From positions 1-64,000 of the forward strand of contig NZ_QPMH01000019.1 in NCBI RefSeq assembly GCF_003344765.1: a DNA stretch of 64,000 nt, read 5' to 3'. Position numbers and translations under genes: made by a program. The notes under the pieces are model-generated. The model did not search any database. It saw only the letters and a list, made by a program, of their open reading frames with translations, and was not told the origin of the DNA. This DNA is from Ferruginivarius sediminum (lineage in GTDB: Bacteria > Pseudomonadota > Alphaproteobacteria > Kiloniellales > Rhodovibrionaceae). Positions 43,922-54,356 of this stretch are shown here, piece after piece; the stretch's first letter is position 1, and each line of letters begins with the position of its first letter.

Positions 43922-45004
43922 ATGTCGCAGCAGAATGTACTCAGTTTGGCAGATCGTAAGACCGGAGACAGGCAGAAAGCGCTGGACGCCGCGCTAGGCC
44001 AGATCGAAAGGGCCTTCGGCAAGGGCTCGATCATGCGCCTTGGCGCGGACCAGCAGAACGTCGACGTCGAGACGGTGTCCACCGGCTCGCTCGGCCTCGA
44101 CATCGCGCTGGGGATCGGCGGGCTACCACGCGGCCGCGTGGTAGAAATCTATGGGCCCGAGTCGTCCGGCAAGACCACGCTTGCCTTGCATGTCGTGGCG
44201 GAGGCGCAGCGCGCCGCGGGCACCTGTGCCTTCATCGACGCGGAGCACGCGCTCGATCCCAGCTATGCGAAGAAGCTCGGCTGCAACGTCGAGGAGTTGC
44301 TGATCTCGCAGCCCGACGCCGGCGAGCAGGCGCTGGAGATCGCCGACACGCTGGTGCGCTCGGGCGCCATCGACGTGCTGGTGATCGACTCCGTGGCGGC
44401 CCTTGTGCCGCGGGCGGAACTGGAAGGCGAGATGGGCGATTCCCAGCCGGGCCTGCAGGCACGGTTGATGAGCCAGGCCCTTCGCAAGCTGACCAGTTCG
44501 ATATCGCGCTCGCACTGCATGGTGATCTTCATCAACCAGATCCGGATGAAGATCGGCGTGATGTTCGGCAGCCCGGAAACCACGACCGGTGGCAACGCGC
44601 TGAAGTTCTACAGCTCGGTGCGACTCGACATCCGCCGGATCGGATCGATCAAGGACCGGGACACCGTGGTCGGCAACCAGACCAAGGTGAAAGTGGTCAA
44701 GAACAAGATGGCGCCGCCGTTCCGAACGGTGGAATTCGACATCATGTACGGCGAGGGCGTGTCCAAGACCGGCGAGTTGCTGGATCTGGGCGTGTCCGCG
44801 GGGATTGTCGAAAAGGCGGGCGCCTGGTTCTCCTACAACGGCCAGCGGATCGGGCAGGGGCGCGAGAACGCCAAGAGGTTCCTCAAGGAAAATACGCAGA
44901 TCGCCTCGGAGATCGAGGGCAAGATCCGCGAGAATGCCGGCCTTGTCGCCTCCAATATGCTGGAGGGCCCCGACACGCCGGACCAGGACGACAACGAGAA
45001 GTAG
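43922..45004 (+). CDS. recA: Recombinase RecA
   Basis: A 360-residue DNA strand-exchange ATPase and LexA co-protease. [18 protein letters not shown], Walker [10 protein letters not shown], the L1/L2 region ([22 protein letters not shown]) and the C-terminal domain with an acidic tail are all present. ATG 43922 gives the usual MSQ start; the frame is open 15 codons further up. Confidence 0.98.
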   Translation: MSQQNVLSLADRKTGDRQKALDAALGQIERAFGKGSIMRLGADQQNVDVETVSTGSLGLDIALGIGGLPRGRVVEIYGPESSGKTTLALHVVAEAQRAAGTCAFIDAEHALDPSYAKKLGCNVEELLISQPDAGEQALEIADTLVRSGAIDVLVIDSVAALVPRAELEGEMGDSQPGLQARLMSQALRKLTSSISRSHCMVIFINQIRMKIGVMFGSPETTTGGNALKFYSSVRLDIRRIGSIKDRDTVVGNQTKVKVVKNKMAPPFRTVEFDIMYGEGVSKTGELLDLGVSAGIVEKAGAWFSYNGQRIGQGRENAKRFLKENTQIASEIEGKIRENAGLVASNMLEGPDTPDQDDNEK

Positions 45005-45165
45005 TACGCTCTGCAAAGGGCCATGGCCGGGTGGTCGGCGGACGGCATTGCCGCGCCGGCGACTGTCCGGTCGCCGCCTCATGGGTGGACAGCGTGGCGG
45101 CGCGTGGCTACATACGCCGCGCGGGTCCGTTGTGTTTGGGCCGCGCGCAGGCGTAGGGATCGGCC

Positions 45166-47826
45166 ATGCTCAGCACGAACGATATTCGCAGCCAGTTTCT
45201 TGAATATTTCCGCAGGCACGATCACGAGGTGGTGCCGTCCTCCCCGCTGGTGCCGCGCAACGATCCGACGTTGCTGTTCACCAACGCCGGGATGGTCCAG
45301 TTCAAGAACGTCTTCACGGGTCAGGAGCATCGTCCCTACAGCCGCGCGGCGACCTCCCAGAAGTGCGTGCGCGCCGGCGGTAAGCACAACGATCTGGAGA
45401 ATGTCGGCTACACGGCCCGCCACCACACCTTCTTCGAGATGCTCGGCAACTTCTCGTTCGGGGATTACTTCAAGGAGCGTGCGATCGAGCTGGCCTGGCT
45501 CTTGGTGACGCAGGAGTTCGGACTGCCAAAGGAGCGGTTGCTCGCGACCGTGTATGCCGAGGACGACGACGCCTACAATCTGTGGAAAAAAGTGGCCGGT
45601 CTGCCGGACGACCGGATCATCCGGATCGGCACGTCGGACAATTTCTGGGCGATGGGCGATACCGGGCCGTGCGGCCCCTGTTCCGAGATCTTCTACGATC
45701 ACGGCCCGGACGTGCCGGGCGGCCCGCCGGGCAGCCCGGACGAGGACGGCGACCGTTTCATCGAGATCTGGAACCTCGTGTTCATGCAGTACGACCAGCC
45801 CGAGCCGGGAAAGAAGGTCGATCTGCCGCGGCCTTCCATTGATACCGGCATGGGGCTGGAGCGTATCGCCGCGGTCCTGCAGGGCAAACACGACAATTAC
45901 GACATCGATCTCTTCCGGCGCTTGATGGAGGCCTCGGGCGAGTTGTCGGGCGTGGATCCGGACGGCGACCATCGCGCCTCGCACAAGGTTATCGCCGACC
46001 ACCTGCGCGCGACGGCCTTCCTGATGGCCGACGGCGTGCTGCCCTCGAACGAGGGGCGCGGTTACGTCCTGCGCCGGATCATGCGCCGGGCGATGCGGCA
46101 TGTGCACAAGCTGGGCGTGCGCGAGCCGATGATGTGGCGCCTTGTGCCCGAGCTGGTCAACGAGATGAGCGGCCACTTCTCGGAACTGCGACGGGCCGAG
46201 GCGTTGATCACCGAGACCCTGAAGATGGAGGAGGGCCGCTTCCAGGAGACGCTGGACCGCGGGCTGAAGCTGCTTGGGGACGAGACGGACCGGCTGGGCA
46301 AGGGCGGTACCCTGCCCGGCGAGGTGGCGTTCAAGCTGTACGACACCTACGGCTTCCCGCTCGATCTCACGCGCGACATCCTGCGCGGCCAGGACCTCGG
46401 CCTCGATGAGCAGGGGTTCGAAGCGGCAATGGAGCGGCAGCGTGCGGCCGCGCGTAAGGCCTGGGCCGGCTCGGGCGAGGCGGCGTACGAAAAGATCTGG
46501 CTGGACCTGCGCGACCGGCTCGGCGCCACGGAGTTCCTGGGATATGAGAACGATGTCGCCGACGGGCACGTGCTGGCCATCGTCAAGGATGGACAGGAGG
46601 TTCAGGAGGTCGCTGCCGGCGAGCAGGTTCACGTGGTGCTGAACCAGACGCCATTTTATGGCGAATCCGGCGGCCAGGTCGGCGATACCGGCACGATGAC
46701 GGGGGCGGACGCCACGCTTTCGGTGACGGACACGCAGAAGAAGGTCGGCGACCTGCACGTCCACGCCGCCAAGGTGGAAAGCGGCACCCTGAGGGTTGGC
46801 GAAAGCCTGCATCTACAGATCGATGCGGAGCGGCGCTCGCGGCTGCGGGCGCACCACTCGGCTACCCATCTGCTGCACGAGGCGCTGCGCCGGCGGCTGG
46901 GCGAGCATGTGACGCAGAAAGGCTCGCTGGTGGCCCCTGACCGCCTGCGTTTCGATATCAGTCAGCCGAAGCCGCTCAGCGAGACGGACCTTCGGGACGT
47001 CGAGACGGCGGTGAACGCGCGGATCCGGGGCAATACCGAGGTCACGACGCGCTTCATGACCAAGGACGAGGCCATCGAGGCCGGCGCCCTGGCCCTGTTC
47101 GGCGAGAAGTACGGCGAGGAGGTGCGGGTCGTTTCCATGGGTGGAGTGGAGGAGGGCGCGAACAAGCCCTACTCCGTCGAGCTTTGCGGCGGTACGCACG
47201 TGCGGCGCACAGGCGACATCGGCTTCTTCAAGATCGTGCGCGAGGAGGGACTGGCCGCCGGCGTGCGCCGGATCGAGGCTGTCGCGCATCGCGCGGCCGA
47301 GGATTTCGTGCGCGAAGAGGAGACGACCCTCAAGGGCGCGGCGGCCGCGTTGCGGACGACACCGGGCGAACTTCAGACGCGGCTCAACCAGCTTCTGGAC
47401 GAGCGCAAGCGCCTGGAGAAGGACCTTGCTGAAACGCGCAAGAAGCTCGCCACGGGGGCCGGCAGCGGCGCCGAGACGGAAACGCGCGATGTTGGCGGCG
47501 TCAATTTCGCCTGCCGGGTCCTTGCGGACGTGCCGCCGAAGGATCTGAAGCCGATGGCCGACGAGATGAAGAAGCGGATCGGCTCGGGCGTCGTGGCGAT
47601 TACGACTTCCTGGGACGGCAAGGCATCCATCGTTGTGGGCGTCACGGACGACCTGACCGAGCGGGTGAGCGCGGTAGATCTCGTGCGTATCGGCGCGCAG
47701 GCGCTGGGCGGCAAGGGCGGCGGCGGCCGTGCCGACATGGCACAGGCGGGCGGTTCGGATCCAGAGGCCGGCAATGCGGCGGTGGCGGCCATCGAGTCGG
47801 CCCTGTCGGAGAGTGCCGCCGCCTGA
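45166..47826 (+). CDS. alaS: Alanyl-tRNA synthetase
   Basis: An 886-residue class II synthetase. The catalytic domain has [15 protein letters not shown] and the [18 protein letters not shown] block; the editing domain has the zinc motif [12 protein letters not shown] with a downstream [13 protein letters not shown]; the C-terminal C-Ala domain ends the protein. The order recA-alaS is conserved in many proteobacteria. The 161-base gap before it holds no gene. Confidence 0.98.
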   Translation: MLSTNDIRSQFLEYFRRHDHEVVPSSPLVPRNDPTLLFTNAGMVQFKNVFTGQEHRPYSRAATSQKCVRAGGKHNDLENVGYTARHHTFFEMLGNFSFGDYFKERAIELAWLLVTQEFGLPKERLLATVYAEDDDAYNLWKKVAGLPDDRIIRIGTSDNFWAMGDTGPCGPCSEIFYDHGPDVPGGPPGSPDEDGDRFIEIWNLVFMQYDQPEPGKKVDLPRPSIDTGMGLERIAAVLQGKHDNYDIDLFRRLMEASGELSGVDPDGDHRASHKVIADHLRATAFLMADGVLPSNEGRGYVLRRIMRRAMRHVHKLGVREPMMWRLVPELVNEMSGHFSELRRAEALITETLKMEEGRFQETLDRGLKLLGDETDRLGKGGTLPGEVAFKLYDTYGFPLDLTRDILRGQDLGLDEQGFEAAMERQRAAARKAWAGSGEAAYEKIWLDLRDRLGATEFLGYENDVADGHVLAIVKDGQEVQEVAAGEQVHVVLNQTPFYGESGGQVGDTGTMTGADATLSVTDTQKKVGDLHVHAAKVESGTLRVGESLHLQIDAERRSRLRAHHSATHLLHEALRRRLGEHVTQKGSLVAPDRLRFDISQPKPLSETDLRDVETAVNARIRGNTEVTTRFMTKDEAIEAGALALFGEKYGEEVRVVSMGGVEEGANKPYSVELCGGTHVRRTGDIGFFKIVREEGLAAGVRRIEAVAHRAAEDFVREEETTLKGAAAALRTTPGELQTRLNQLLDERKRLEKDLAETRKKLATGAGSGAETETRDVGGVNFACRVLADVPPKDLKPMADEMKKRIGSGVVAITTSWDGKASIVVGVTDDLTERVSAVDLVRIGAQALGGKGGGGRADMAQAGGSDPEAGNAAVAAIESALSESAAA

Positions 47827-47914
47827 CGTCCATTCGGCGGATCGAGGGTGCAAGTGCTGGCCTCGGGCTGCGAGCTCTAGCGCGCCACGTGATTATGGGC
47901 GGCACCAACCACAT

Positions 47915-47932
47915 CGTTCAGGTAACCGAACG
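47915..47932. promoter_or_regulatory. Imperfect dyad upstream of dppA
   Basis: CGTTCAGGTAACCGAACG has perfect 5-base outer arms (CGTTC/GAACG) and a partly symmetric centre. It lies 122 bases before dppA in the only intergenic region in front of the transporter genes. A TTGACA at 47954-47959 follows but lacks a good -10. Confidence 0.35.
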
Positions 47933-48053
47933 AATCACTTTTGCGCGCCCTCATTGACAGTTCGTGAGCGGCGTGACTTCCTTCCCAAACGGCGTGAGTT
48001 TCGCGCCGGATGAAAACGATGGTTCCGTACGAGAGAGCCAGGGGAGGAATTCC

Positions 48054-49649
48054 GTGAAACGTACGTTGCTTGCGGCCGCTACCGCGCTGGCCGTCGGCGC
48101 CGCTTTCGGGGCGAGCGCCGAAGCGAAGACACTCGTCTATTGTTCCGAGGGGAGTCCGGAGGGCTTCAATCCGCAGCTCTACACGGCGGGGACAACCTTC
48201 GACGCGTCGTCTCGCCAGGTCTACAACCGGCTTGTGCAGTTCGAGCGCGGCACCACGAACATCGTGCCCGGCCTTGCCGAATCCTGGGATATCTCCGAGG
48301 ACGGCACCGTCTATACCTTCCATCTGCGCGAGGGCGTTGCCTGGCACACGACGGACAACTTCACGCCCAGCCGCGAGTTCAACGCGGACGACGTGCTGTT
48401 CTCCTTCCGCCGGCAGCTCGACCCCGAGCACCCGTATCATGACGTGTCGGGCGGCGGTTACGAGTACTTTAATGCGATGTCGATGGGCGGCCTGATCGAC
48501 CGGATCGAGAAGGTCGACGACTATACGGTGCGCTTCCACCTGAACAAGCCCGAGGCGCCCTTTATCGCCAACATGGCCATGGATTTCGCCTCCATTATGT
48601 CCAAGGAGTACGCGGACAAGATGATGGAGGCCGGGACGCCGGAGAAGGTGGACCTGGAGCCCGTCGGCACCGGCCCGTTCCAGCTTGTGCAGTATCGCAA
48701 GGACGCCGTCATCCGCTATAAGGCCCACCCGGACTACTGGGAAGGCAAGGCGGCGATCGATACGCTGGTCTTCGCCATCACGCCGGACAACTCGGTGCGC
48801 TGGCAAAAGCTGAAGGCCGGCGAGTGCCACGTCATGCCCTATCCGAATCCGGCCGACCTGGACGCCATGCGCGCCGACGACAACATCGACCTGAAGAGCC
48901 AGGAAGGCCTGAATGTCGGTTATCTGGCGTTCAACACGGAGAAGGATCCGTTCAAGAACGTCAAGGTCCGTCAGGCGCTCAACTACGCCGTCAACAAGCA
49001 GGCGATCATCGATGCCGTCTTCCAGGGTGCGGGGCGCATCGCCAAGAATCCGATCCCGCCGACCATCTGGTCCTATAACGAGGAGATCGAGGATTATCCC
49101 TACGACCCCGAGAAGGCGAAGCAGCTTCTTGAGGAAGCCGGCTATGGCGACGGCTTCGAGACTGACGTCTGGGCCATGCCGGTGCAGCGGCCGTACAACC
49201 CGAATGCGCGGCGGATGGCCGAGCTGATTCAGTCGGACTGGCAGAAGGTCGGTGTCGACGCCGAGATCGTCTCCTATGAATGGGGCGAATACCTGGCCCG
49301 CTCGAAGCGCGGGGAACACGAGACCGTGCTGCTGGGGTGGACCGGCGACAATGGCGACCCCGACAACTTCCTCTACGTCCTACTCGGGTGTGACGCCGCA
49401 AGCGGAGCGAACCGTGCACGATGGTGTTACGAGCCTTTCAACGACCTTCTGCTGAAGGCGAAGCGTACGGCTGACAAGCAGAAGCGCGCCGAGCTTTATC
49501 AGGAAGCTCAAGTGATCTTCAAGGAGCAGGCGCCCTGGATCACAATCGCGCATTCAATCGTCTTCGAGCCGGTGCGCAAGGTCGTCAAGAATTACAAGAT
49601 CGATCCATTTGGCGGCCACATCTTCTACGGCGTGGATATCGAGCAATAA
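48054..49649 (+). CDS. dppA: Dipeptide ABC transporter substrate-binding protein
   Basis: A 531-residue periplasmic binding protein (SBP family 5) with a signal peptide cut after about SAEA. It follows E. coli DppA closely along its length: KTLVYCSEGSPEGFNPQL at the mature start, NADDVLFSFRRQ, MPYPNPADLDAM, WAMPVQRPYNPNARRMAE and WTGDNGDPDNF. GTG 48054 follows an AGGGGAGGAA ribosome-binding site. The downstream dppBCDF genes complete the importer. Peptide or possibly haem transport is the expected function. Confidence 0.95.
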   Translation: MKRTLLAAATALAVGAAFGASAEAKTLVYCSEGSPEGFNPQLYTAGTTFDASSRQVYNRLVQFERGTTNIVPGLAESWDISEDGTVYTFHLREGVAWHTTDNFTPSREFNADDVLFSFRRQLDPEHPYHDVSGGGYEYFNAMSMGGLIDRIEKVDDYTVRFHLNKPEAPFIANMAMDFASIMSKEYADKMMEAGTPEKVDLEPVGTGPFQLVQYRKDAVIRYKAHPDYWEGKAAIDTLVFAITPDNSVRWQKLKAGECHVMPYPNPADLDAMRADDNIDLKSQEGLNVGYLAFNTEKDPFKNVKVRQALNYAVNKQAIIDAVFQGAGRIAKNPIPPTIWSYNEEIEDYPYDPEKAKQLLEEAGYGDGFETDVWAMPVQRPYNPNARRMAELIQSDWQKVGVDAEIVSYEWGEYLARSKRGEHETVLLGWTGDNGDPDNFLYVLLGCDAASGANRARWCYEPFNDLLLKAKRTADKQKRAELYQEAQVIFKEQAPWITIAHSIVFEPVRKVVKNYKIDPFGGHIFYGVDIEQ

Positions 49650-49680
49650 TCCGTTCCGATCATCATTTTCGACTGAAAAC

Positions 49681-49715
49681 GGGAGGTTCCTTAATGGGGC
49701 CTCCCTAATTTTTGT
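49681..49715 (+). terminator. Terminator after dppA
   Basis: GGGAGG (49681-49686) pairs with CCTCCC (49700-49705 region), followed by TAATTTTT. It separates dppA from dppBCDF, so the binding protein can be made in excess of the membrane components. Confidence 0.7.
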
Positions 49716-49866
49716 GGATCACTTATACATAAATTCGCATTGACAATCTCGTCCCAGATGGCGTCATTTCGACCTAAATAGTATTGTAGTTTCGCGTTTT
49801 GCTTGAGTTTGAAGCGCGAATATCAACCACGCTAAGTGGTGTGGTCCATTGATGAAGGGAGGCTGG

Positions 49867-50061
49867 ATGTTTCTGCAGCATCCAATGGACGGTGGGCGAG
49901 AGTCTGACGACCAGCAGGCTTTCGCATCCTATGCCCAGGAGTTGCGCCAACTGGCGGACGAATTGAACACCACGCAGCCGGAACGTGCCGCCGCCTGCCG
50001 GCTCGGGGCCGATGTTCTGGAAAGCCTGGCGGAGCCGTTCGTGTCCTGGCCGGGGGCATAG
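49867..50061 (+). CDS. Small hypothetical protein between dppA and dppB
   Basis: A 64-residue acidic, helical frame (SYAQELRQLADELNTTQPER in its middle) with GGGAGG 4 bases before the ATG. The surrounding 200 bases upstream are unusually AT-rich for this chromosome. No family is recognised. The good ribosome-binding site and amphipathic composition make it plausible, but its size means chance cannot be excluded. Confidence 0.5.
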   Translation: MFLQHPMDGGRESDDQQAFASYAQELRQLADELNTTQPERAAACRLGADVLESLAEPFVSWPGA

Positions 50062-50242
50062 GCTCGCGTGCGGCGGCTGCCGCCGCTGCCTCATACGTGA
50101 ATGTTACGCTGACGGGAGCGACGCGTGCGGCTGCGCGCGTCGCTTGCAATTTCGGCTCAATTCTGCAAATGGAGCGCCCACGCGGTTTTTTGATCGCCTG
50201 CGGGCTTGATCGTCACAACATTATCCGGGTAGGGCTGTTCGC

Positions 50243-51253
50243 ATGTTCCGGTTCGCGATCACACGCATCGCGGTTTTGCTGCCGACGTTCATCGGGGTCA
50301 CGGTGATCGCGTTCTCGCTGATCCGACTGATCCCCGGCGACCCGGTCGAGCTGCTGGCTGGAGAGCGTGGTATATCCGCGGAGCGTCACGCCAAGCTGAT
50401 GCAAGAGATGGGCTTGGATCGGCCCCTTCACGAGCAGTACCTGACGTTCATTCTCGACGTTTTCCAGGGCGACCTCGGAAAATCAATCCGCACCAAGACG
50501 CCGGTGAGCGAGGAGTTCTTCGCCCTGTTCCCGGCAACGGTGGAACTGTCCCTTTGCGCCCTGTTGTTTGCCGTGGCCATTGGGCTGCCGGCTGGCGTGC
50601 TGGCGGGGGTGCGGCGCGGCAAGGTGTTCGACCACTCGGTCATGACGGTCTCGCTCGCCGGGTATTCGATGCCGATCTTCTGGTGGGGGCTGCTGCTCAT
50701 CATCCTGTTCTCGGGAACCCTGGGCTGGACTCCCGTTTCCGGGCGCATCTCGGTGATGCATTTCATCGAGCCGATCACCGGCTTCATGCTGATCGACACC
50801 CTGCTGCAGGGGAACTATGCCGCCTTCAACTCGGCCGTGCGCCACCTGATCCTGCCGGCGGTGGTGCTTGGGACGATCCCGCTTGCGGTGATCGCGCGCC
50901 AGACCCGGTCGGCGATGATCGAGGTGCTGGGCGAGGACTACGTGCGGACGGCGCGGGCGAAAGGACTGCCGCCGTGGCGCATCGTCGGACTGCACGCCCT
51001 GCGCAACGCGCTGATTCCGGTGGTGACGGTCATTGGCCTGCAAGTCGGGCTGCTGTTCTCGGGCGCCATCCTGACGGAGACGATTTTTGCCTGGCCGGGC
51101 ATCGGCAAGTGGCTCGTCGATTCGATCCATCGGCGTGACTATCCCAGCGTTCAGGGCGGTCTTTTGCTGGTCGCCAGCACGGTGATGATCGTCAACCTGA
51201 TCGTCGACCTGCTGTACGGCCTTATCAACCCACGCATCCGCCACGCACGGTAG
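50243..51253 (+). CDS. dppB: Dipeptide ABC transporter permease DppB
   Basis: A 336-residue inner-membrane permease with six TM helices. PTFIGVTVIAFSLIRLIPGDPVELLAGERGIS is the family N-terminus and the EAA loop reads EVLGEDYVRTARAKGLPPWRI. It forms the channel with DppC. First gene of dppBCDF. Confidence 0.95.
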   Translation: MFRFAITRIAVLLPTFIGVTVIAFSLIRLIPGDPVELLAGERGISAERHAKLMQEMGLDRPLHEQYLTFILDVFQGDLGKSIRTKTPVSEEFFALFPATVELSLCALLFAVAIGLPAGVLAGVRRGKVFDHSVMTVSLAGYSMPIFWWGLLLIILFSGTLGWTPVSGRISVMHFIEPITGFMLIDTLLQGNYAAFNSAVRHLILPAVVLGTIPLAVIARQTRSAMIEVLGEDYVRTARAKGLPPWRIVGLHALRNALIPVVTVIGLQVGLLFSGAILTETIFAWPGIGKWLVDSIHRRDYPSVQGGLLLVASTVMIVNLIVDLLYGLINPRIRHAR

Positions 51254-51257
51254 CGCC

Positions 51258-52184
51258 ATGACAGTCGACGCGAACGCCGTACAGGAAACGGACCCCGAAG
51301 CGCAGGGCCTCGCCGCGCGGCCCATGCATCCGCTGGTGGAGTTCTGGGTTTATTTCCGCGAGAGCCGTGGCGCGGTGGCGGGCATGGCGGTGATCGCAGT
51401 GGTCGTCATCGTCGCGATCTTCGCCGACGTACTGGCGCCGCACGATCCGACGGAGCAGTTCCGCGACAGCCTGCTGACCCCGCCGGTGTGGGCCGAGGAT
51501 GGAAGCTGGGCCTTCCCGCTCGGCACCGACGCCGTCGGGCGCGACATGCTTTCCCGGATCATGCACGGCGCCCGCTTTTCCATGGTGATCGGGCTGGTCG
51601 TGGTCACGCTGTCGCTCTCCATCGGTATCGGCTTGGGACTAGTTGCCGGCTTCTTCCGGGGCGTGGTCGAGACGCTGATCATGCGCCTGATGGACATCAT
51701 GCTGGCGCTGCCCAGCTTGCTGCTGGCCATCGTCATCGTCGCGATCCTGGGGCCCAGCCTGTTTAACGCGATGGTCGCTATCGCGCTCGTCTATCTGCCG
51801 CACTTCGCGCGGCTGACGCGGGCGGCGGCGATTGGCGAACTGTCGCGCGACTATGTGACGGCCAGCCGCGTGGCCGGTGCCGGATTGCCGCGGCTGATGT
51901 TCTCCACGGTGCTGCCGAACTGCCTGCCACCGCTGATCGTGCAGGCGACGCTGGCATTCTCCTCGGCCATCCTGGACGCGGCAGCATTGGGATTCCTTGG
52001 CCTCGGCGCGCAGCCGCCGCTGCCGGAGTGGGGCACCATGCTGGCCGAGGCACGGGAGTTCGTGCTGCGAGCCTGGTGGGTGGTCACCTTCCCGGGGCTG
52101 GCCATCCTGGTCACGGTGCTGGCCTTCAACCTGATGGGCGACGGCCTGCGCGACGCCCTCGACCCCAAGCTGAAGCGGAGCTGA
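51258..52184 (+). CDS. dppC: Dipeptide ABC transporter permease DppC
   Basis: A 308-residue permease. The N-terminal cytoplasmic/TM region (VYFRESRGAVAGMAVIAVVVI) is followed by HPLGTDAVGRD-type FPLGTDAVGRDMLSRIMHGAR and the EAA loop ELSRDYVTASRVAGAG. Four bases after dppB. Confidence 0.95.
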   Translation: MTVDANAVQETDPEAQGLAARPMHPLVEFWVYFRESRGAVAGMAVIAVVVIVAIFADVLAPHDPTEQFRDSLLTPPVWAEDGSWAFPLGTDAVGRDMLSRIMHGARFSMVIGLVVVTLSLSIGIGLGLVAGFFRGVVETLIMRLMDIMLALPSLLLAIVIVAILGPSLFNAMVAIALVYLPHFARLTRAAAIGELSRDYVTASRVAGAGLPRLMFSTVLPNCLPPLIVQATLAFSSAILDAAALGFLGLGAQPPLPEWGTMLAEAREFVLRAWWVVTFPGLAILVTVLAFNLMGDGLRDALDPKLKRS

Positions 52185-52187
52185 GCC

Positions 52188-53201
52188 ATGGCACTGCTCG
52201 ATATCCGCAACCTCAGGGTCGAGTTCCGTACCGCGCAGGGGTTGTTCCCGGCCGTGGACGGCATCGACCTGACGGTGGACGAGGGCGAGCTGCTCGGCGT
52301 CGTCGGCGAGTCGGGATCCGGCAAATCGGTGACGATGCTGGCGCTGATGGGGCTGTTGCCGTGGACGGCCAACGTCACGGCCGACCGTATGGAGTTCGCC
52401 GGCCGCGACATGCTCTCCATCCCGCCGCGCGAGCGGCGGCGGCTGACCGGCGCCGAGATGGCGATGATCTTCCAGGAGCCCATGTCCAGCCTGAACCCGT
52501 GTTTCACGGTGGGCTTCCAGCTTACCGAGGCGATCAAGGTGCACCAGGGCGGCACGCGCCGCCAGCGCCGCGATCAGGCGGCCGAACTGCTGCAACAGGT
52601 CGGCATCCCCAGCGCGGCCAGCCGGCTATCCGCGTTTCCGCATCAGCTTTCCGGCGGCATGAACCAGCGCGTCATGATCGCGATGGCGATTGCCTGCAAC
52701 CCGAAGCTGCTGATCGCGGACGAGCCGACGACGGCGCTCGACGTCACCATCCAGGCGCAGATCCTCGACCTTCTGGTGCAGTTGCAGCGTGAACGCGGGA
52801 TGGCGCTGATCCTGATCACCCATGACATGGCCGTGGTCGCGGAAACCGCCCGGCGGGTGAACGTCATGTACGCCGGCCAGCAGGTGGAGACACGGCCGGT
52901 GGACAGCCTGTTCGACAACCCGCGCCATCCCTACACGGCCGCCCTCCTCGACGCGCTGCCGGAACGTGCCAGCGGCAAGACCCGGCTGCCGACAATTCCC
53001 GGTGTGGTGCCGGGTATCGCCGACCGGCCCGGAGGCTGCCTGTTCCACCCGCGTTGCCGTTTCGCGCAGCAGCGGTGCAAAACCAACAGGCCCGAGCTCG
53101 AAAGCGACAGGGACGGGCGCGTGCGATGCTTCTTCCCGCTCGATCGCGGCGAGCCGACGGACTGGCCGGAAGACGCGGAAAGTCGGGGGAGCGCGGCATG
53201 A
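52188..53201 (+). CDS. dppD: Dipeptide ABC transporter ATPase DppD
   Basis: A 337-residue ATPase with Walker [11 protein letters not shown]-loop [10 protein letters not shown], signature LSGGMNQR, Walker B LLIADEPT and the C-terminal oligopeptide-transporter Cys motif ([18 protein letters not shown]) that binds an Fe-S cluster in this family. It overlaps dppF by ATGA. Confidence 0.95.
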   Translation: MALLDIRNLRVEFRTAQGLFPAVDGIDLTVDEGELLGVVGESGSGKSVTMLALMGLLPWTANVTADRMEFAGRDMLSIPPRERRRLTGAEMAMIFQEPMSSLNPCFTVGFQLTEAIKVHQGGTRRQRRDQAAELLQQVGIPSAASRLSAFPHQLSGGMNQRVMIAMAIACNPKLLIADEPTTALDVTIQAQILDLLVQLQRERGMALILITHDMAVVAETARRVNVMYAGQQVETRPVDSLFDNPRHPYTAALLDALPERASGKTRLPTIPGVVPGIADRPGGCLFHPRCRFAQQRCKTNRPELESDRDGRVRCFFPLDRGEPTDWPEDAESRGSAA

Positions 53202-54229
53202 GCGGCGAGACGGTCCTGACGGCGGAAAACCTGGTCCGGACCTATACGACAGGTGGCGGCATGTTCCGCGCGGCCGCCGATGTGAAGGCGCTCGCCGGGG
53301 TCAGCTTCTCGCTTCGTGCCGGGCGGACGCTTGCCGTCGTCGGCGAGAGCGGTTGCGGCAAGTCCACCCTGGCGCGGCTGGTGACGATGATTGAGAAGCC
53401 CACCGATGGCGTCCTGCGGGTCGACGGCCGCGATGTCGTCGGCGCCGACTACCAGGAGCGCAAGCGGTTGCGTCAGGAAGTTCAGATCGTTTTCCAGGAC
53501 CCTTACGGCTCGCTGAACCCGCGCAAGAAGGTGGGGGCGATCCTGGAAGAGCCGCTGCGCATCAACACGCGCATGTCGGCGGCGGACCGGAAGGAACGCG
53601 CCGAATCCATGATGGCGCACGTCGGTCTGCGCCGGGAACACTACAGCCGCTATCCGCACATGTTCTCCGGCGGTCAGCGTCAGCGCATCGCCATCGCCCG
53701 CGCCCTGATGCTGCAACCGCGCATTCTAGTGGCGGACGAGCCGGTGTCGGCGCTGGACGTGTCCATCCAGGCGCAGGTGCTGAACCTGCTGATGGACCTG
53801 CAGGACGAGTTCGATCTGGCCTACCTGTTCATTTCGCACGACCTGTCGGTGGTCAGGCACATCGCCGAGGACATCATGGTGATGTACCTGGGCCGCGCGG
53901 TAGAGCACGGGCCGCGCGAAGCGATCTTCGACGCGCCGCGCCACCCTTACACGCAGGCGCTTCTGGCTTCGACCCCGGCGGTCGAGCCGGCGCACCGGCG
54001 GGAGCGCATCGCCCTTACCGGCGAGTTGCCGTCGCCCATCAACCCGCCATCTGGCTGCGCCTTCCACCCCCGCTGCCCCTTCGCGACGGACCGCTGCCGC
54101 ACGGAGCGCCCGGAACTGCGACCCGTGCATGGGCGCGAGGTTGCCTGCCATCACGCGGAAGCCATTGCCGATGGCGTGGCGACCCGCAAGGGTGCAACCG
54201 CCGCCGCCGACGCTTCCGCGGCTCAGTAA
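53198..54229 (+). CDS. dppF: Dipeptide ABC transporter ATPase DppF
   Basis: A 343-residue partner ATPase: Walker [25 protein letters not shown], signature FSGGQRQR, Walker [12 protein letters not shown] and C-terminal [18 protein letters not shown] 53198 is fixed by the overlap with dppD. An Ala-rich tail follows the Cys motif. Confidence 0.95.
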   Translation: MSGETVLTAENLVRTYTTGGGMFRAAADVKALAGVSFSLRAGRTLAVVGESGCGKSTLARLVTMIEKPTDGVLRVDGRDVVGADYQERKRLRQEVQIVFQDPYGSLNPRKKVGAILEEPLRINTRMSAADRKERAESMMAHVGLRREHYSRYPHMFSGGQRQRIAIARALMLQPRILVADEPVSALDVSIQAQVLNLLMDLQDEFDLAYLFISHDLSVVRHIAEDIMVMYLGRAVEHGPREAIFDAPRHPYTQALLASTPAVEPAHRRERIALTGELPSPINPPSGCAFHPRCPFATDRCRTERPELRPVHGREVACHHAEAIADGVATRKGATAAADASAAQ

Positions 54230-54356
54230 GGCAGGGCCAGAGGACGCTCGTCCCTGTTTGGTCGACTACAACTACATAAAATTGCGCCTTTAACACGGGC
54301 TTCACTGCATCGCCGCGATCCTGCCCGGGCAAACGGGAATTGCGGGAGGAATCGTG

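Noticed and set aside
49740..49765. TTGACA as a promoter for the small gene or dppB
   Set aside because: No acceptable -10 at 16-18 bases; kept only as AT-rich background.
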